NCBI GenBank assembly: GCA_011390335.1
Contig: JAABSO010000017.1
Location: forward strand, 1-64,000
Direction of reading: 5' to 3'
DNA from: Desulfotignum sp.
Lineage (GTDB): Bacteria > Desulfobacterota > Desulfobacteria > Desulfobacterales > Desulfobacteraceae
DNA: 64,000 nt
Below are positions 8,642 through 17,447 of the stretch, piece by piece. The notes under the pieces are model-generated. The model was not told where the DNA came from and did no database searches. It saw only the letters and a list, made by a program, of their open reading frames with translations. The position numbers and the translations under genes were made by a program. Position 1 is the first letter of the stretch. Each line of letters begins with the position of its first letter.

Positions 8642-10128
8642 CAAACCTGCTGGTATTTCCCATTCTGCTGCCCCTGGTGGTTGCAGTTCTCTTCATCCTT
8701 GCCCGGGTGAGAGACCGCCACGCCGGCACAGTGGCCATTGCCGGGGCACTGGCACACCTGTTCGTATCCTTCATGCTCATGGCAAGGGTGATGGAACAGA
8801 AAGTCACTGTCCTGTGGGTGGGAACCTGGCCCTACCCTGCCGGCATCTGTCTTGTGGCTGATTATCTGAGCGCAGTTCTGGTGCTGATTACTGCTGTAAT
8901 CCACACGGCGGTGGTGGTCTATGCCGCAAAGGACATAGAAACCCGGCAGATAAAAGCGGGGTTCTATCCCTTTATGCAGATTCTGACAGCCGCCATCTGC
9001 GGGGCATTTCTCACAGGAGATCTGTTCAACCTGTATGTGTGGTTTGAAGTCATGCTCATGGCATCCTTTGGTATCATGGTCATGGAAAACCCGGCCGGCC
9101 GGTTGACCAATGCCGTTAAATACGTTGCCTTAAACCTGTTGTCCACCCTCTTTCTCATAACCGCCATCGGCCTGCTCTACGGGCTTACCGGCACCCTGAA
9201 CCTGGCAGATCTGCATGACAAAGCAGCCGGGGTGGAAAACACCGCCCTGTTCACCAGCACGGCCATGCTGATGATGACGGCATTCGGCATAAAAGCTGCC
9301 CTGTTTCCCTTGTTCTTCTGGCTGCCGGCAGCCTATCACACCCTGCCGGCTGCAGTGGCTGCTTTTTTTGCAGGACTGCTCACAAAGGTGGGGGTATATG
9401 CCCTGATCCGGCTGTTTACCCTGGTGTTTATCACCCAGACCCACATCACCCACACCATCCTGATGGGCGCAGCAATGCTCACCATGGTATCCGGGGTTGT
9501 GACGGCGGCATCACAGATGGATATCCGCCGCATCCTGTCTTTTCACATCATCAGCCAGGTGGGATATATGATACTGGGACTTGCCATATTCACCCCCCTG
9601 GCCCTGGCCGGCACCCTGGTCTATATGGTGCACAACATTATTGCCAAATCCAATCTGTTCTTGGTGGGCGGACTCATCCACAGGGCCACAGGCACATTTC
9701 ACCTGTCCCATATGGGCAGCCTGTACAAAACCCATGGCCTGCTTTCTGCAGGATTTTTCATCCCGGCATTTTCCCTGGCCGGGTTCCCCCCCCTGTCCGG
9801 TTTCTGGGCCAAACTGCTGATCATTTACGCCTGCCTGGAGAGCGGGCATTACACAGCAGCAGCAGTTGCGGCTGCTGTAGGACTGCTGACACTATTTTCC
9901 ATGGCCAAGATCTGGCTGGAGGTCTTCTGGAAACAAACACCCCCAAAAGACCCCCTGCCCCTGCCAAAAAATTATTCTGCCTGGATGATGGCCCCGGTGT
10001 TGTGCCTGTGCCTTTTCACAGTCCTTCTGGGACTTTTCATGGAACCTGTCATGCAGCTGTCACTTGCGGCCGGTGAACAGCTGATGAACCCCGCAGCCTA
10101 TATACTTGCTGTCAAAGGAGGTGGCTGA
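8638..10128 (+). CDS. mrpD: Mrp Na+/H+ antiporter subunit D (NuoM/N-like)
   Basis: A 496-residue, about 14-span protein of the NuoM/NuoN/ND2 family. It carries LYVWFEVMLMASFGIMV (conserved Glu in the proton path), KAALFPLFFWLPAAYHTLPA and SGFWAKLLIIYACLE. Length is normal for MrpD. Overlaps mrpC (ATGA) and mrpE by one base. Confidence 0.95.
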   Translation: MTNLLVFPILLPLVVAVLFILARVRDRHAGTVAIAGALAHLFVSFMLMARVMEQKVTVLWVGTWPYPAGICLVADYLSAVLVLITAVIHTAVVVYAAKDIETRQIKAGFYPFMQILTAAICGAFLTGDLFNLYVWFEVMLMASFGIMVMENPAGRLTNAVKYVALNLLSTLFLITAIGLLYGLTGTLNLADLHDKAAGVENTALFTSTAMLMMTAFGIKAALFPLFFWLPAAYHTLPAAVAAFFAGLLTKVGVYALIRLFTLVFITQTHITHTILMGAAMLTMVSGVVTAASQMDIRRILSFHIISQVGYMILGLAIFTPLALAGTLVYMVHNIIAKSNLFLVGGLIHRATGTFHLSHMGSLYKTHGLLSAGFFIPAFSLAGFPPLSGFWAKLLIIYACLESGHYTAAAVAAAVGLLTLFSMAKIWLEVFWKQTPPKDPLPLPKNYSAWMMAPVLCLCLFTVLLGLFMEPVMQLSLAAGEQLMNPAAYILAVKGGG

Positions 10129-10604
10129 TGCCGCTTTTGCTGCTCAACATCCTTTTTGCCGCCGTATTTACCCTTTTACTGGGCTCCGGCAGCATTGGTA
10201 CCTTTGTGTCCGGCTTTGCCCTGGGATACCTGATTTTGTGGCTGTCCAGCCCCTTGTACCCGGAAATCGGGTATTTTAAAAAACTGCCCAAAACAATTAA
10301 CCTGGCCGCCTATTTTTTTTGGGAACTGGTGATTTCCACCCTGCAGGTGGCATGGGATGTCATCACCCCCAGGCACATCAGCCGCCCGGGTATCATCGGG
10401 GTGCCTTTGGCAGCCCGGACAGATCTGGAAATATTTCTGGTGGCCAATCTGCTGTCTTTGACCCCGGGCACCCTGAGTGTGGACCTGTCGGAAGACAAAA
10501 AAATCCTGTATGTCCATGTCATGTTTCTTGAAGACATTGACAAAACAAGGGAAGGCATCAAAAACGGACTGGAAAGGCGTATACTGGAGGTGATGCGGTC
10601 ATGA
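10128..10604 (+). CDS. mrpE: Mrp Na+/H+ antiporter subunit E
   Basis: A 158-residue protein with two or three N-terminal membrane spans and a cytoplasmic C-terminal domain. It contains the MrpE-typical ANLLSLTPGTLSVDLSEDKK and LYVHVMFLEDID. Its end overlaps mrpF by 4 nt. Confidence 0.93.
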   Translation: MPLLLLNILFAAVFTLLLGSGSIGTFVSGFALGYLILWLSSPLYPEIGYFKKLPKTINLAAYFFWELVISTLQVAWDVITPRHISRPGIIGVPLAARTDLEIFLVANLLSLTPGTLSVDLSEDKKILYVHVMFLEDIDKTREGIKNGLERRILEVMRS

Positions 10605-10963
10605 CCGGCGGAACTGTTTTTCTGTATGGGGCCAGCCAGGTTTCCATGGCCATACTGCTGGCCGGCATGTTTCTGCTTTTATGGCGCCTGTCAAAAGGCC
10701 CCACTGCCGCGGACCGGGTGGTTGCCATGGACCTGTTGTCTGTACTGGTGGTGACCTTTCTGGTAATTCTTTCCATCCACACACGGGAAACCAGCTACCT
10801 GGATGTGGCCATTGCCTATGCCTGTATCGCCTTTCTGGGCACCATCGCCCTGGCCAGATTTATCCAGAAAGGATCCCGAAACAAACAACCCCGACCTGAC
10901 CTCTGCCAAAAATCAGACACCCCTTCTGAAAACCTTCCAGACAAAAGGAGTTCACATGATTGA
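10601..10963 (+). CDS. mrpF: Mrp Na+/H+ antiporter subunit F
   Basis: A 120-residue, three-span subunit with GPTAADRVVAMDLLS, typical of MrpF. The hydrophilic tail (SRNKQPRPDLCQKSDTP) is longer than the usual ~90-residue MrpF, and its last codons overlap the mrpG start by 8 nt. Confidence 0.92.
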   Translation: MTGGTVFLYGASQVSMAILLAGMFLLLWRLSKGPTAADRVVAMDLLSVLVVTFLVILSIHTRETSYLDVAIAYACIAFLGTIALARFIQKGSRNKQPRPDLCQKSDTPSENLPDKRSSHD

Positions 10964-11279
10964 ATATTTCACCGGTGTTCTCATGGTCCTGGGCAGCCTG
11001 TTCTGCCTGGTGGCGGCACTGGGAGTGATCCGGCTGCCGGACACCCTTACGCGCATGCATGCAGTCACCAAGGCCGGTTCTCTCGGGGCCGGCCTGGTGG
11101 TCTTAGCCCATGCCTTTTTCCATCAGCAGACAGGGATTTTTCTGCGGGCCGGTTTCATCATCGCCCTGCTTCTGTTCACCGCACCGGTGGCTGCCCATCT
11201 CATTGCCCGGGCCTCATACAGAAGCGGGATTCCCTTGTCAGGACGTACCTGGGTTGATGAACTGAAAAAACAGCATTGA
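10956..11279 (+). CDS. mrpG: Mrp Na+/H+ antiporter subunit G
   Basis: A 107-residue, three-span protein with GVIRLPDTLTRMHAVTK, the MrpG/MnhG signature. The start ATG 10956 has AAAAGGAG 6 nt upstream and overlaps mrpF, giving coupling. It is the last gene of usp-mrpABCDEFG. No convincing hairpin terminator follows. Confidence 0.93.
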   Translation: MIEYFTGVLMVLGSLFCLVAALGVIRLPDTLTRMHAVTKAGSLGAGLVVLAHAFFHQQTGIFLRAGFIIALLLFTAPVAAHLIARASYRSGIPLSGRTWVDELKKQH

Positions 11280-11397
11280 AATTAGATGCAACTGACACGC
11301 CACAAATCTTATCTAAGGCGATTACCCATCGGCCACGTAACCCCTTTTTTTTCTTTGATATCATAATCACATATATGATTAAATTTATGATTACATG

Positions 11398-11462
11398 TTG
11401 ACAAATTTTCAGGCATGAATTAAGGTTGTCAGAATTTTTTAATGGTTGCGCATGACAACTTT
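11398..11462 (+). promoter_or_regulatory. Promoter region of the plus-strand sodium-pump set
   Basis: TTGACA (11398-11403), 17 bp, then TAAGGT (11421-11426) form a plausible sigma-70 promoter. Just downstream, AAGGTTGTCA (11422-11431) is repeated inverted as TGACAACTTT (11453-11462), 9 of 10 matching, a possible operator. Upstream, AATCA and TGATT flank CATATA near 11374-11390. The start of the small gamma-like gene is 72 bp after the -10. Confidence 0.4.
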
Positions 11463-11497
11463 GCGATACCTGTAACAGATAAAAAAGGAATGGTAAA

Positions 11498-11641
11498 ATG
11501 TCACCTGGTGGAATTTTTGTTCAAGGCATTATCAGTGTTTTTTTCGGTATGACCCTGCTGTATCTGTCCATTAAAGTCACTGCATTTGTTGTTGACCGCA
11601 TGGCACGAAAAAGCAAAGGAGGTAGCCAGGATGATAAATAA
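11498..11641 (+). CDS. Very small single-span protein, probable gamma-like subunit of a sodium-pump decarboxylase
   Basis: A 47-residue protein with one hydrophobic span (about residues 7-32, GIFVQGIISVFFGMTLLYLS) and a basic C-terminus ending DRMARKSKGGSQDDK. Sequence alone does not prove its family. OadG-type gamma subunits have one N-terminal span and a hydrophilic tail, and this gene lies directly ahead of, and overlaps by 11 nt, the beta-subunit gene. AAAAAAGGAATGG precedes the ATG. It is shorter than normal OadG (about 80 residues) and would lack the zinc-binding C-terminus. Confidence 0.6.
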   Translation: MSPGGIFVQGIISVFFGMTLLYLSIKVTAFVVDRMARKSKGGSQDDK

Positions 11642-12752
11642 TTTGCATTCGTTGCTCAATACAACCGGTTTTGCACACCTGACACCGGGAATGATCGTCA
11701 TGTGGTGCATCGGGCTGATACTGATCTACCTGGCCATAAAAAAACAATATGAGCCGTTGCTCCTGCTGCCCATTGGATTCGGTATCCTGCTTGTCAATCT
11801 CCCTTTGAGCGGACTGATGGAACCCGACGTGGGACTGCTGTGGAAGTTCTACCACTACGGCATCCACTGGGAAATAATTCCGCCGTTGATTTTTCTGGGT
11901 ATTGGTGCATTTACGGATTTTGGCCCCATGCTTGCCAACCCGAGGCTGATCTTTTTAGGGGCCGGTGCCCAGGCCGGGGTGTATCTGACCTTTTTTGCTT
12001 CCCATGCCATGGGATACAATATCATGGAAGCCGCTACCATCGGCATGATCGGCGGGGCTGACGGACCCACCACCATTTTTATTGCATCCAAACTGGCACC
12101 CCAGCTTTTAGGGGCCTGTGCGGTGGCAGCCTATTCCTATATGGCCATGGTACCCATTATCCAGCCGCCGATTATGCGGTTGATGACCACCAAAGCGGAA
12201 CGTAAAATCAGGATGGCAAAACCCCGGCCGGTGAGCAAGCGGGAAAAGCTGTTGTTTCCCATTGTGTCCACCTTTCTCATTATTCTGCTGATCCCGGCAT
12301 CTGCCCCTCTGATTGCCATGCTCATGCTGGGCAATCTTTTCAGGGAGTCCGGGGTGGTGGAACGGCTCAAAGGTGCGGCTCAGAATGAATTGATGAACAT
12401 TGTCACCATTTTTCTGGGACTGCCCATCGGTGCCACCATGCATGCAGACATCTTTTTGCAGCCCAAGGTGCTGTTTATCTTTGTTCTGGGGCTGATCGCC
12501 TTTATTTTGAGCACAGTGACAGGTCTTTTGCTGGCCAAACTAATGAATCTGTTTTCAAAGGAAAAAATAAACCCGCTGCTCGGGGCTGCCGGTGTGTCAG
12601 CTGTTCCCATGGCAGCGCGGGTGGTACATAAGGTCGGCATAGAAGCGGACAAGAGAAACTATCTGATCATGTATGCCATGGGTCCCAATGTGGCAGGGGT
12701 CATTGGTACGGTAATTGCCGCAGGCATATTCATAACCCTGCTGGCGCCCTGA
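11631..12752 (+). CDS. Sodium-pumping decarboxylase beta subunit (OadB/MmdB/GcdB family)
   Basis: A 373-residue membrane protein that couples decarboxylation of carboxybiotin to Na+ export. It contains the family's Na+-site motif [14 protein letters not shown] and the C-terminal [19 protein letters not shown] and [14 protein letters not shown]. An excellent AAAGGAGGT ribosome site lies in the overlapping upstream gene and sets the ATG at 11631. A free biotin carrier follows after 80 bp, but no carboxyltransferase is encoded on this strand, so the substrate (oxaloacetate, methylmalonyl-CoA, glutaconyl-CoA) cannot be read here. Confidence 0.9.
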   Translation: MINNLHSLLNTTGFAHLTPGMIVMWCIGLILIYLAIKKQYEPLLLLPIGFGILLVNLPLSGLMEPDVGLLWKFYHYGIHWEIIPPLIFLGIGAFTDFGPMLANPRLIFLGAGAQAGVYLTFFASHAMGYNIMEAATIGMIGGADGPTTIFIASKLAPQLLGACAVAAYSYMAMVPIIQPPIMRLMTTKAERKIRMAKPRPVSKREKLLFPIVSTFLIILLIPASAPLIAMLMLGNLFRESGVVERLKGAAQNELMNIVTIFLGLPIGATMHADIFLQPKVLFIFVLGLIAFILSTVTGLLLAKLMNLFSKEKINPLLGAAGVSAVPMAARVVHKVGIEADKRNYLIMYAMGPNVAGVIGTVIAAGIFITLLAP

Positions 12753-12832
12753 TGAATAAGGTATAATCCTGCAATTAAAACCCAATATACATACAATTTT
12801 TAAGAAAACAAAAAACCCAAAGGAGAGAAACA

Positions 12833-13048
12833 ATGGCAAACGAAGTAACCGCACCCTTACCAGGTAAAATCATCAGAATGGACATTGAAACAGGCACAAC
12901 CATTGAACAGGATACCGAAATCATGGTGATTGAAGCCATGAAAATGGAAACCATTGTGTATGCACCCTGTGACGGTGTGATTGAAAAAGTTGTTAAAAAA
13001 GTCGGCGATGAAGTAGAAGAAGGTGACCTGATAGCCACTGTAGCATAA
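12833..13048 (+). CDS. Biotin carboxyl carrier protein (free, 71 residues)
   Basis: A stand-alone biotinyl domain: LPGKIIRMDIETGTT, the biotinylation motif EAMKMET (biotin on its second-half Lys) and CDGVIEKVVKKVGDEV. It lacks the Ala/Pro-rich linker found in OadA or MmdC/GcdC. In the operon it would shuttle CO2 from a carboxyltransferase to the beta subunit just upstream. AAAGGAGAGAAAC precedes the ATG and a strong terminator follows. Confidence 0.92.
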   Translation: MANEVTAPLPGKIIRMDIETGTTIEQDTEIMVIEAMKMETIVYAPCDGVIEKVVKKVGDEVEEGDLIATVA

Positions 13049-13080
13049 TCTTTTCACATCTCGTCGTAAGATATCATCAA

Positions 13081-13125
13081 AACAAATGCCCGGCAGTGTC
13101 ATACTGCCGGGCATTTGTTTTGTTT
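13081..13125 (+). terminator. Rho-independent terminator, strong and probably bidirectional
   Basis: A 17-bp perfect stem (13081-13097 with 13103-13119), GTCAT loop, then GTTTTGTTTT. It ends the biotin-carrier transcript, and its A-rich 5' side gives a weaker T-run for the convergent minus-strand operon. Confidence 0.9.
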
Positions 13126-13140
13126 TATTGCATGTCAGCG

Positions 13141-13449
13141 TCAGTCATAACTGAAAACCTTGTAAACGGTTGAAGACCCCAAAAGGGCATCAATGCGGCC
13201 TTCCAGCTCAGCCCGCTCATTGTTGCGCATCCACCAGTTCCAAGCCTCAAGGGATTTCCATGTACTGATCACAAGGTATTCATGGGGATCATCCACATTC
13301 CGCAACGTCTCTCCGGATATATACCCTGGCTGGCGGTCCGCCATGGCCCGCAGGTCAATGAGCATTTCAGACAATGTGGGCAGCAGGGCCAGGTCCATGC
13401 CGCTGGTCAGTCTGGGAACCCTTCTGGTCATCAATACACGGATGGTCAT
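13141..13449 (-). CDS. ABM-superfamily (antibiotic biosynthesis monooxygenase-like) small protein
   Basis: A 102-residue dimeric alpha-beta-barrel fold protein: GYISGETLRNVDDPHEYLVIS and WKSLEAWNWWMRN are typical of ABM/heme-oxygenase-like stress proteins. The function of such proteins ranges from quinone monooxygenase to heme degradation; nothing here picks one. It is the last gene of the minus-strand oadGAB operon, 22 bp after oadB, with AAGGAGG before its ATG. Its repeated presence with decarboxylase genes elsewhere could be checked. Confidence 0.7.
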   Translation of the reverse strand: MTIRVLMTRRVPRLTSGMDLALLPTLSEMLIDLRAMADRQPGYISGETLRNVDDPHEYLVISTWKSLEAWNWWMRNNERAELEGRIDALLGSSTVYKVFSYD

Positions 13450-13471
13450 GTTTTCCTCCTTATAAAATTCA

Positions 13472-14812
13472 TCATATCACCAGGCTTTTTAAGGTCAGGA
13501 GCACACCTGCAGCCACTGCGGATCCGATAACACCGGCCACGTTGGGTCCCATGGCATGCATGAGCAGATGGTTCTGGGGATCCGCTTCCATGCCCAGTTT
13601 CTGGCTCACCCGGGCTGCCATGGGAACAGCGGACACACCGGCTGAACCGATGAGGGGATTTATTTTGTTTTTTAAAAACAGGTTCATCAGTTTCACCATG
13701 AGGATACCGGATGCAGTGCCGATGGAAAAGGCGATGGAGCCAAGCAGAAGAATCCCCAGTGTTGACAGGTTCAAGAACTGTGCCGCAGACAGCTGTGCCC
13801 CCACACCCAGTCCCAGCAGGATTGTGACGATATTGATCATTGCATTCTGTGCGGTCTGGGAAAGCCGCTCCACCACCCCGCATTCGCGCATCAGGTTGCC
13901 GAACATGAAAAAACCGATAAGGGGAGCGGCTGACGGTAAAAGCAGCACACAGAGCCCCAGAACAACCAAGGGGAAAAATATTTTTTCAACTTTTCCCACC
14001 GGCCGCAGCTGGGTCATGCGGATTTTACGCTCATCTTTTGTGGTCAAAGCCCGCATGATGGGGGGCTGAATCATGGGCACCAGGGCCATATAAGAGTAGG
14101 CTGCCACGGCAATGGGGCCCACCAGATGGGGAGACAGCTGACTGGATAAAAATATGGCGGTGGGACCGTCTGCTCCCCCGATAATGCCGATGGAAGCCGC
14201 ATCAAACAAATCAAAATGGATACCCGGCACAAATTCGGACAAAAACAGTGCGCCTATAAGGGTGATAAAAATGCCCACCTGGGCCGCAGCCCCCAGAAGA
14301 ACGGTTTTGGGATTGGCAAGCAGGGGCCCGAAGTCGGTCATGGCCCCCACACCCATGAAGATAAACAGCGGAAATACACCGGTTTTAATGCCGATGGTAT
14401 AAATATAGTATAACACCCCGCCCGGGTCTGCCATGCCGGCCACAGGTGTATTCACCAGGATGGCGCCGAATCCGATGGGTACCAGCAGCAACGGCTCAAA
14501 TTTTTTATTGATGGCAAGATATAGGAGTAAAATCCCGATGCCGATCATGACAAATTGTCCGATGCCGTCAAAAAAACGCCCTGTCTCCGGAAACAAAAAA
14601 CTGAATAAACCCGTGGATCTGACGAAATTGGCAGCCATCTCAAAAATGGACGGCAACAGGATCGCTTCCTGATCAACAGCCTGGACTTCCGTGGTTGCTG
14701 CCTGGACCGGTGACCCCATCAGCAAAAGCAGCACAGCAAAACACAGGATGATGTAAAACCGGCTTTTCCTACACATGGTAAAAATCCTTTTTATCTGGCT
14801 GCTATTCTTCAA
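13472..14812 (-). CDS. oadB: Sodium-pumping decarboxylase beta subunit, long form
   Basis: A 446-residue OadB homologue with [14 protein letters not shown] (Na+ site), [18 protein letters not shown] and [14 protein letters not shown]. Compared with the plus-strand copy at 11631 it has an extra ~75 N-terminal residues, starting with a signal-anchor-like segment ([20 protein letters not shown]) and a loop. The start overlaps the alpha-subunit stop by 11 nt; Met13 (14776) is an alternative. It probably extrudes Na+ with the adjacent OadA and OadG. Confidence 0.9.
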   Translation of the reverse strand: MKNSSQIKRIFTMCRKSRFYIILCFAVLLLLMGSPVQAATTEVQAVDQEAILLPSIFEMAANFVRSTGLFSFLFPETGRFFDGIGQFVMIGIGILLLYLAINKKFEPLLLVPIGFGAILVNTPVAGMADPGGVLYYIYTIGIKTGVFPLFIFMGVGAMTDFGPLLANPKTVLLGAAAQVGIFITLIGALFLSEFVPGIHFDLFDAASIGIIGGADGPTAIFLSSQLSPHLVGPIAVAAYSYMALVPMIQPPIMRALTTKDERKIRMTQLRPVGKVEKIFFPLVVLGLCVLLLPSAAPLIGFFMFGNLMRECGVVERLSQTAQNAMINIVTILLGLGVGAQLSAAQFLNLSTLGILLLGSIAFSIGTASGILMVKLMNLFLKNKINPLIGSAGVSAVPMAARVSQKLGMEADPQNHLLMHAMGPNVAGVIGSAVAAGVLLTLKSLVI

Positions 14813-16649
14813 GGGTCAAAAGCACCTGGCCTGACTGCACGGTCTGACCCTTTACCACCGGAATGGCGGCAATTACACCACTGGCAGGGGATATCACCGG
14901 GGTTTCCATTTTCATGGCTTCCAGAATCACCAGGGTTTCCCCTTCGGTCACCGTATCCCCGACATCAAACAGAATCTGGTATACATTGCCCGGCAGCTGG
15001 GCCGTGACCTCCACCTTGGGTTTTTCTTTAGGAGGTGCCGCAGGTGCGGTTGAAGGCTCACTGATGCCGGTAACATCACCGGTTTCATCTTCCACTGTGA
15101 CCTCATAGGTTTTTCCATCAACCGTCACCTTATAATTTAAGGAGACCGGGTCTTTTTTTTCTGCAGCAGATGCAGATGGACCGGGAGCAGGTTCTGCTCT
15201 CAAAGCTTTTTCCGGTGAGGAGGTTGTTTCTGTGGCGGGCTCTGTTTTGGTTTTTTTCTTCCGGACATTGATGGGCCTGTCCCCTTTTAAAAAATCCAGG
15301 CCCTTGTTTCCCCCTGGTGTTGCCAGAGCGCCTATGATGAAAATATTTTCATCTGTCACAGGAAGACCTTCTTCTTCAAGGATCTTTTTGGCTTTGGGAA
15401 TACCCGGTTCCAGCAGATCGACCGGATCACCGTCAAACTTTCTCATGCCCAGCTGCTTTTCGGCTATTTTAACAATTTCCGGGTCAGGGGGTATGGGGGT
15501 TCTGCCGAAATACCCCAGCACCATTTTGCCATATCCGTCTGTAATTTTCTGCCAGCTGCCCTGGGTCACATTGGCATAGGCCTGCTGGAAATAAAACTGG
15601 GACACCGGGGTGACAGACGTGCCGAATCCCCCTTTTGCAATACATTCGGACATGGCCTTGATCACTTTTGGATACAGATGCAAAGTCCCGGTGTCGCGCA
15701 TCATCATGGTATTGGATGTCAAGGCTCCGCCCGGCATGGGGGACAAAATTACTTCAGAGGACACCTTCAGTGCCTCGGGCGGGAAAAAATAGTCTTTCAG
15801 GCACTCTTCCTGGATACGGTTGGCTTCCAGAATTTTATCAATATCAATGTCCAGGAAAAAATCTGTTCCTTTTAAGGCATGCCACATGGAGATCATATCC
15901 GGCTGGCAGGTACCGCCGGACAAGGGAGATCTTGCCAGACAGACACCGTCACACCCTGCTTCGATGGCAGCTTTGTACTGTGATACGCCGATACCGGCTG
16001 TTTCATGGGAATGCATCCATATAGCGGTATCAGGTCCCAGCAATTTTCTGGCAGCCTTTACAGTATCATACACCTTGGCAGGATTGGAGGTGCCTGACGC
16101 ATCCTTGAAGCAAATGGAATCATAGGGTACGCCTGAATCCAGAATCTCCTGCAACTTTTTGAGATAAAAATCCGGGTCATGGGCTCCGGTGCAGCCGGGG
16201 GGCAGTTCCATCATAGTGACCACCACCTGGTGGTGGAGCCCTGCATCTTTGATGCACTGCCCTGAATACACCAGGTTGCGCACGTCATTTAAGGCGTCAA
16301 AATTGCGGATATGGGTCATACCGTGTTTTTTGAACATCTTTGCATGCAGATCGATCATATCCTTTGGCTGGGCTGAAAGGGCCACCACATTGATCCCCCT
16401 GGCAAGGGTCTGGAGGCGGGCATCCGGGCCGGCCGCATCCCTGAACCGGTCCATCATAGTAAAGGCGGATTCACCACAGTACATGAAAAGGCTCTGGAAC
16501 CGGGCGCCCCCACCGGCTTCCAGATGATCGATACCGGCTTCCACCGCAGCTTCCACCGCAGGAAGAAAATCATCTGTCAGGGCACGTGCCCCGAAAACCG
16601 ATTGAAACCCATCCCGAAATGAGGTGTCCATAATGTGAATTTTTTTCAT
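14802..16649 (-). CDS. oadA: Biotin-dependent carboxyltransferase/decarboxylase alpha subunit (OadA-like, divergent)
   Basis: A 615-residue protein with an HMGL-like TIM-barrel carboxyltransferase domain (about 1-300), a conserved PYC_OADA domain, a Pro/Ala/Lys-rich linker (about 480-540) and a C-terminal biotinyl domain with EAMKMETPV. The barrel starts [13 protein letters not shown] instead of the usual DTTLRDxHQSL, and the metal/lysine motifs read [11 protein letters not shown] and MHSHETAG, so it is a clearly divergent branch and its substrate may not be oxaloacetate. The start at 16649 has AAGGAT 7 nt upstream; a Met three codons earlier would overlap that site. Confidence 0.82.
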   Translation of the reverse strand: MKKIHIMDTSFRDGFQSVFGARALTDDFLPAVEAAVEAGIDHLEAGGGARFQSLFMYCGESAFTMMDRFRDAAGPDARLQTLARGINVVALSAQPKDMIDLHAKMFKKHGMTHIRNFDALNDVRNLVYSGQCIKDAGLHHQVVVTMMELPPGCTGAHDPDFYLKKLQEILDSGVPYDSICFKDASGTSNPAKVYDTVKAARKLLGPDTAIWMHSHETAGIGVSQYKAAIEAGCDGVCLARSPLSGGTCQPDMISMWHALKGTDFFLDIDIDKILEANRIQEECLKDYFFPPEALKVSSEVILSPMPGGALTSNTMMMRDTGTLHLYPKVIKAMSECIAKGGFGTSVTPVSQFYFQQAYANVTQGSWQKITDGYGKMVLGYFGRTPIPPDPEIVKIAEKQLGMRKFDGDPVDLLEPGIPKAKKILEEEGLPVTDENIFIIGALATPGGNKGLDFLKGDRPINVRKKKTKTEPATETTSSPEKALRAEPAPGPSASAAEKKDPVSLNYKVTVDGKTYEVTVEDETGDVTGISEPSTAPAAPPKEKPKVEVTAQLPGNVYQILFDVGDTVTEGETLVILEAMKMETPVISPASGVIAAIPVVKGQTVQSGQVLLTLEE

Positions 16650-16680
16650 TGAAACCATCCTTGAAGTATTAAAACAGCGG

Positions 16681-16932
16681 TCAATGCCGTCCCGCGCGCG
16701 CCCTGTGGGCGGCTATCGAAGCACTGATAATGGCTGTCAGTTTCAGGTGTTCATCAGGTGGCTGTCTGGGTTTATTCCGTGCAGGTTTTTTGGCACCAGC
16801 CAGTGACAATTCTTTTTTTGTGAACGGTGCAAGCAGTTTGGCAAAAATCAAAATGAGGACAAACAACAGGACAAGAAACGAGAAAACCACTCCCATACCG
16901 AGTATAGTGAGCTTTAATCCCTGAATAATCAT
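16681..16932 (-). CDS. oadG: Sodium-pump decarboxylase gamma subunit (OadG family)
   Basis: An 83-residue protein with one N-terminal span (GLKLTILGMGVVFSFLVLLF) and a basic, Pro-rich tail that contains two His residues near the end (AAHRARAGRH), the usual OadG design. It is first in oadG-oadA-oadB-ABM, 31 bp ahead of oadA. It anchors the alpha subunit to the beta subunit. Confidence 0.85.
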   Translation of the reverse strand: MIIQGLKLTILGMGVVFSFLVLLFVLILIFAKLLAPFTKKELSLAGAKKPARNKPRQPPDEHLKLTAIISASIAAHRARAGRH

Positions 16933-17055
16933 TGATAACTGGTCTCCAAAAATGTTTTTCGGTCTTGATTCAATATTATTTCAACCAATTACATACCCGA
17001 GATATCCTTTAAAGTAAAGTCGGTAAATGCAGTATTTCCTTGTAAGAATTTTTCT

Positions 17056-17242
17056 GACCCAGGGTGGACCCAGGGTGCCTGGCCGGACAATGCATCCAGT
17101 TTATTGGTGCAGACGATCAGACATTTCACGTCTGCATGCCGGCCCTGCCTGTTTCCAAACCAGACATAAAGATTCCTGTTGCGCGTCTTCTTTTTCTTTC
17201 TTATCAGGGCAATCCCGAATCCTTTCGGGTTTTCTGCTGCCC
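17056..17242 (+). other. Structured, gene-free region upstream of kamA (candidate leader RNA)
   Basis: The 515-bp gap (16933-17447) holds no convincing gene. It contains an 11-bp tandem duplication GACCCAGGGTG (17056-17077); a nested stem with outer arms GGCCGG/CCGGCC (17081-17086, 17139-17144) and inner arms GCAGACG/CGTCTGC (17109-17115, 17129-17135); and a second nested stem with outer GGGCA/TGCCC (17207-17211, 17238-17242) and inner CCCGAA/TTCGGG (17214-17219, 17224-17229). It does not match a riboswitch I know. Confidence 0.35.
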
Positions 17243-17447
17243 GCCCCAAGTGGATGAGTTGCGCTATCCCCGGGATTCCGCATCTGACGGTCCGGTCACA
17301 AGACACCTAAATCATATTGTGACATTTTTTTTCTCTTCAGGCACGATGGTTGCTAATTCCGTTTTTAAGCAACAAACGTTCCGCCCTTATTGTCGTTATC
17401 ACAGACAGGTTACCAGCCACAAAAAACCAGATACACAAGGAGAAATC

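Noticed and set aside
16989-17306. A 105-codon minus-strand frame upstream of kamA
   Set aside because: No ribosome site, no family resemblance, and the region is better explained as structured non-coding DNA.
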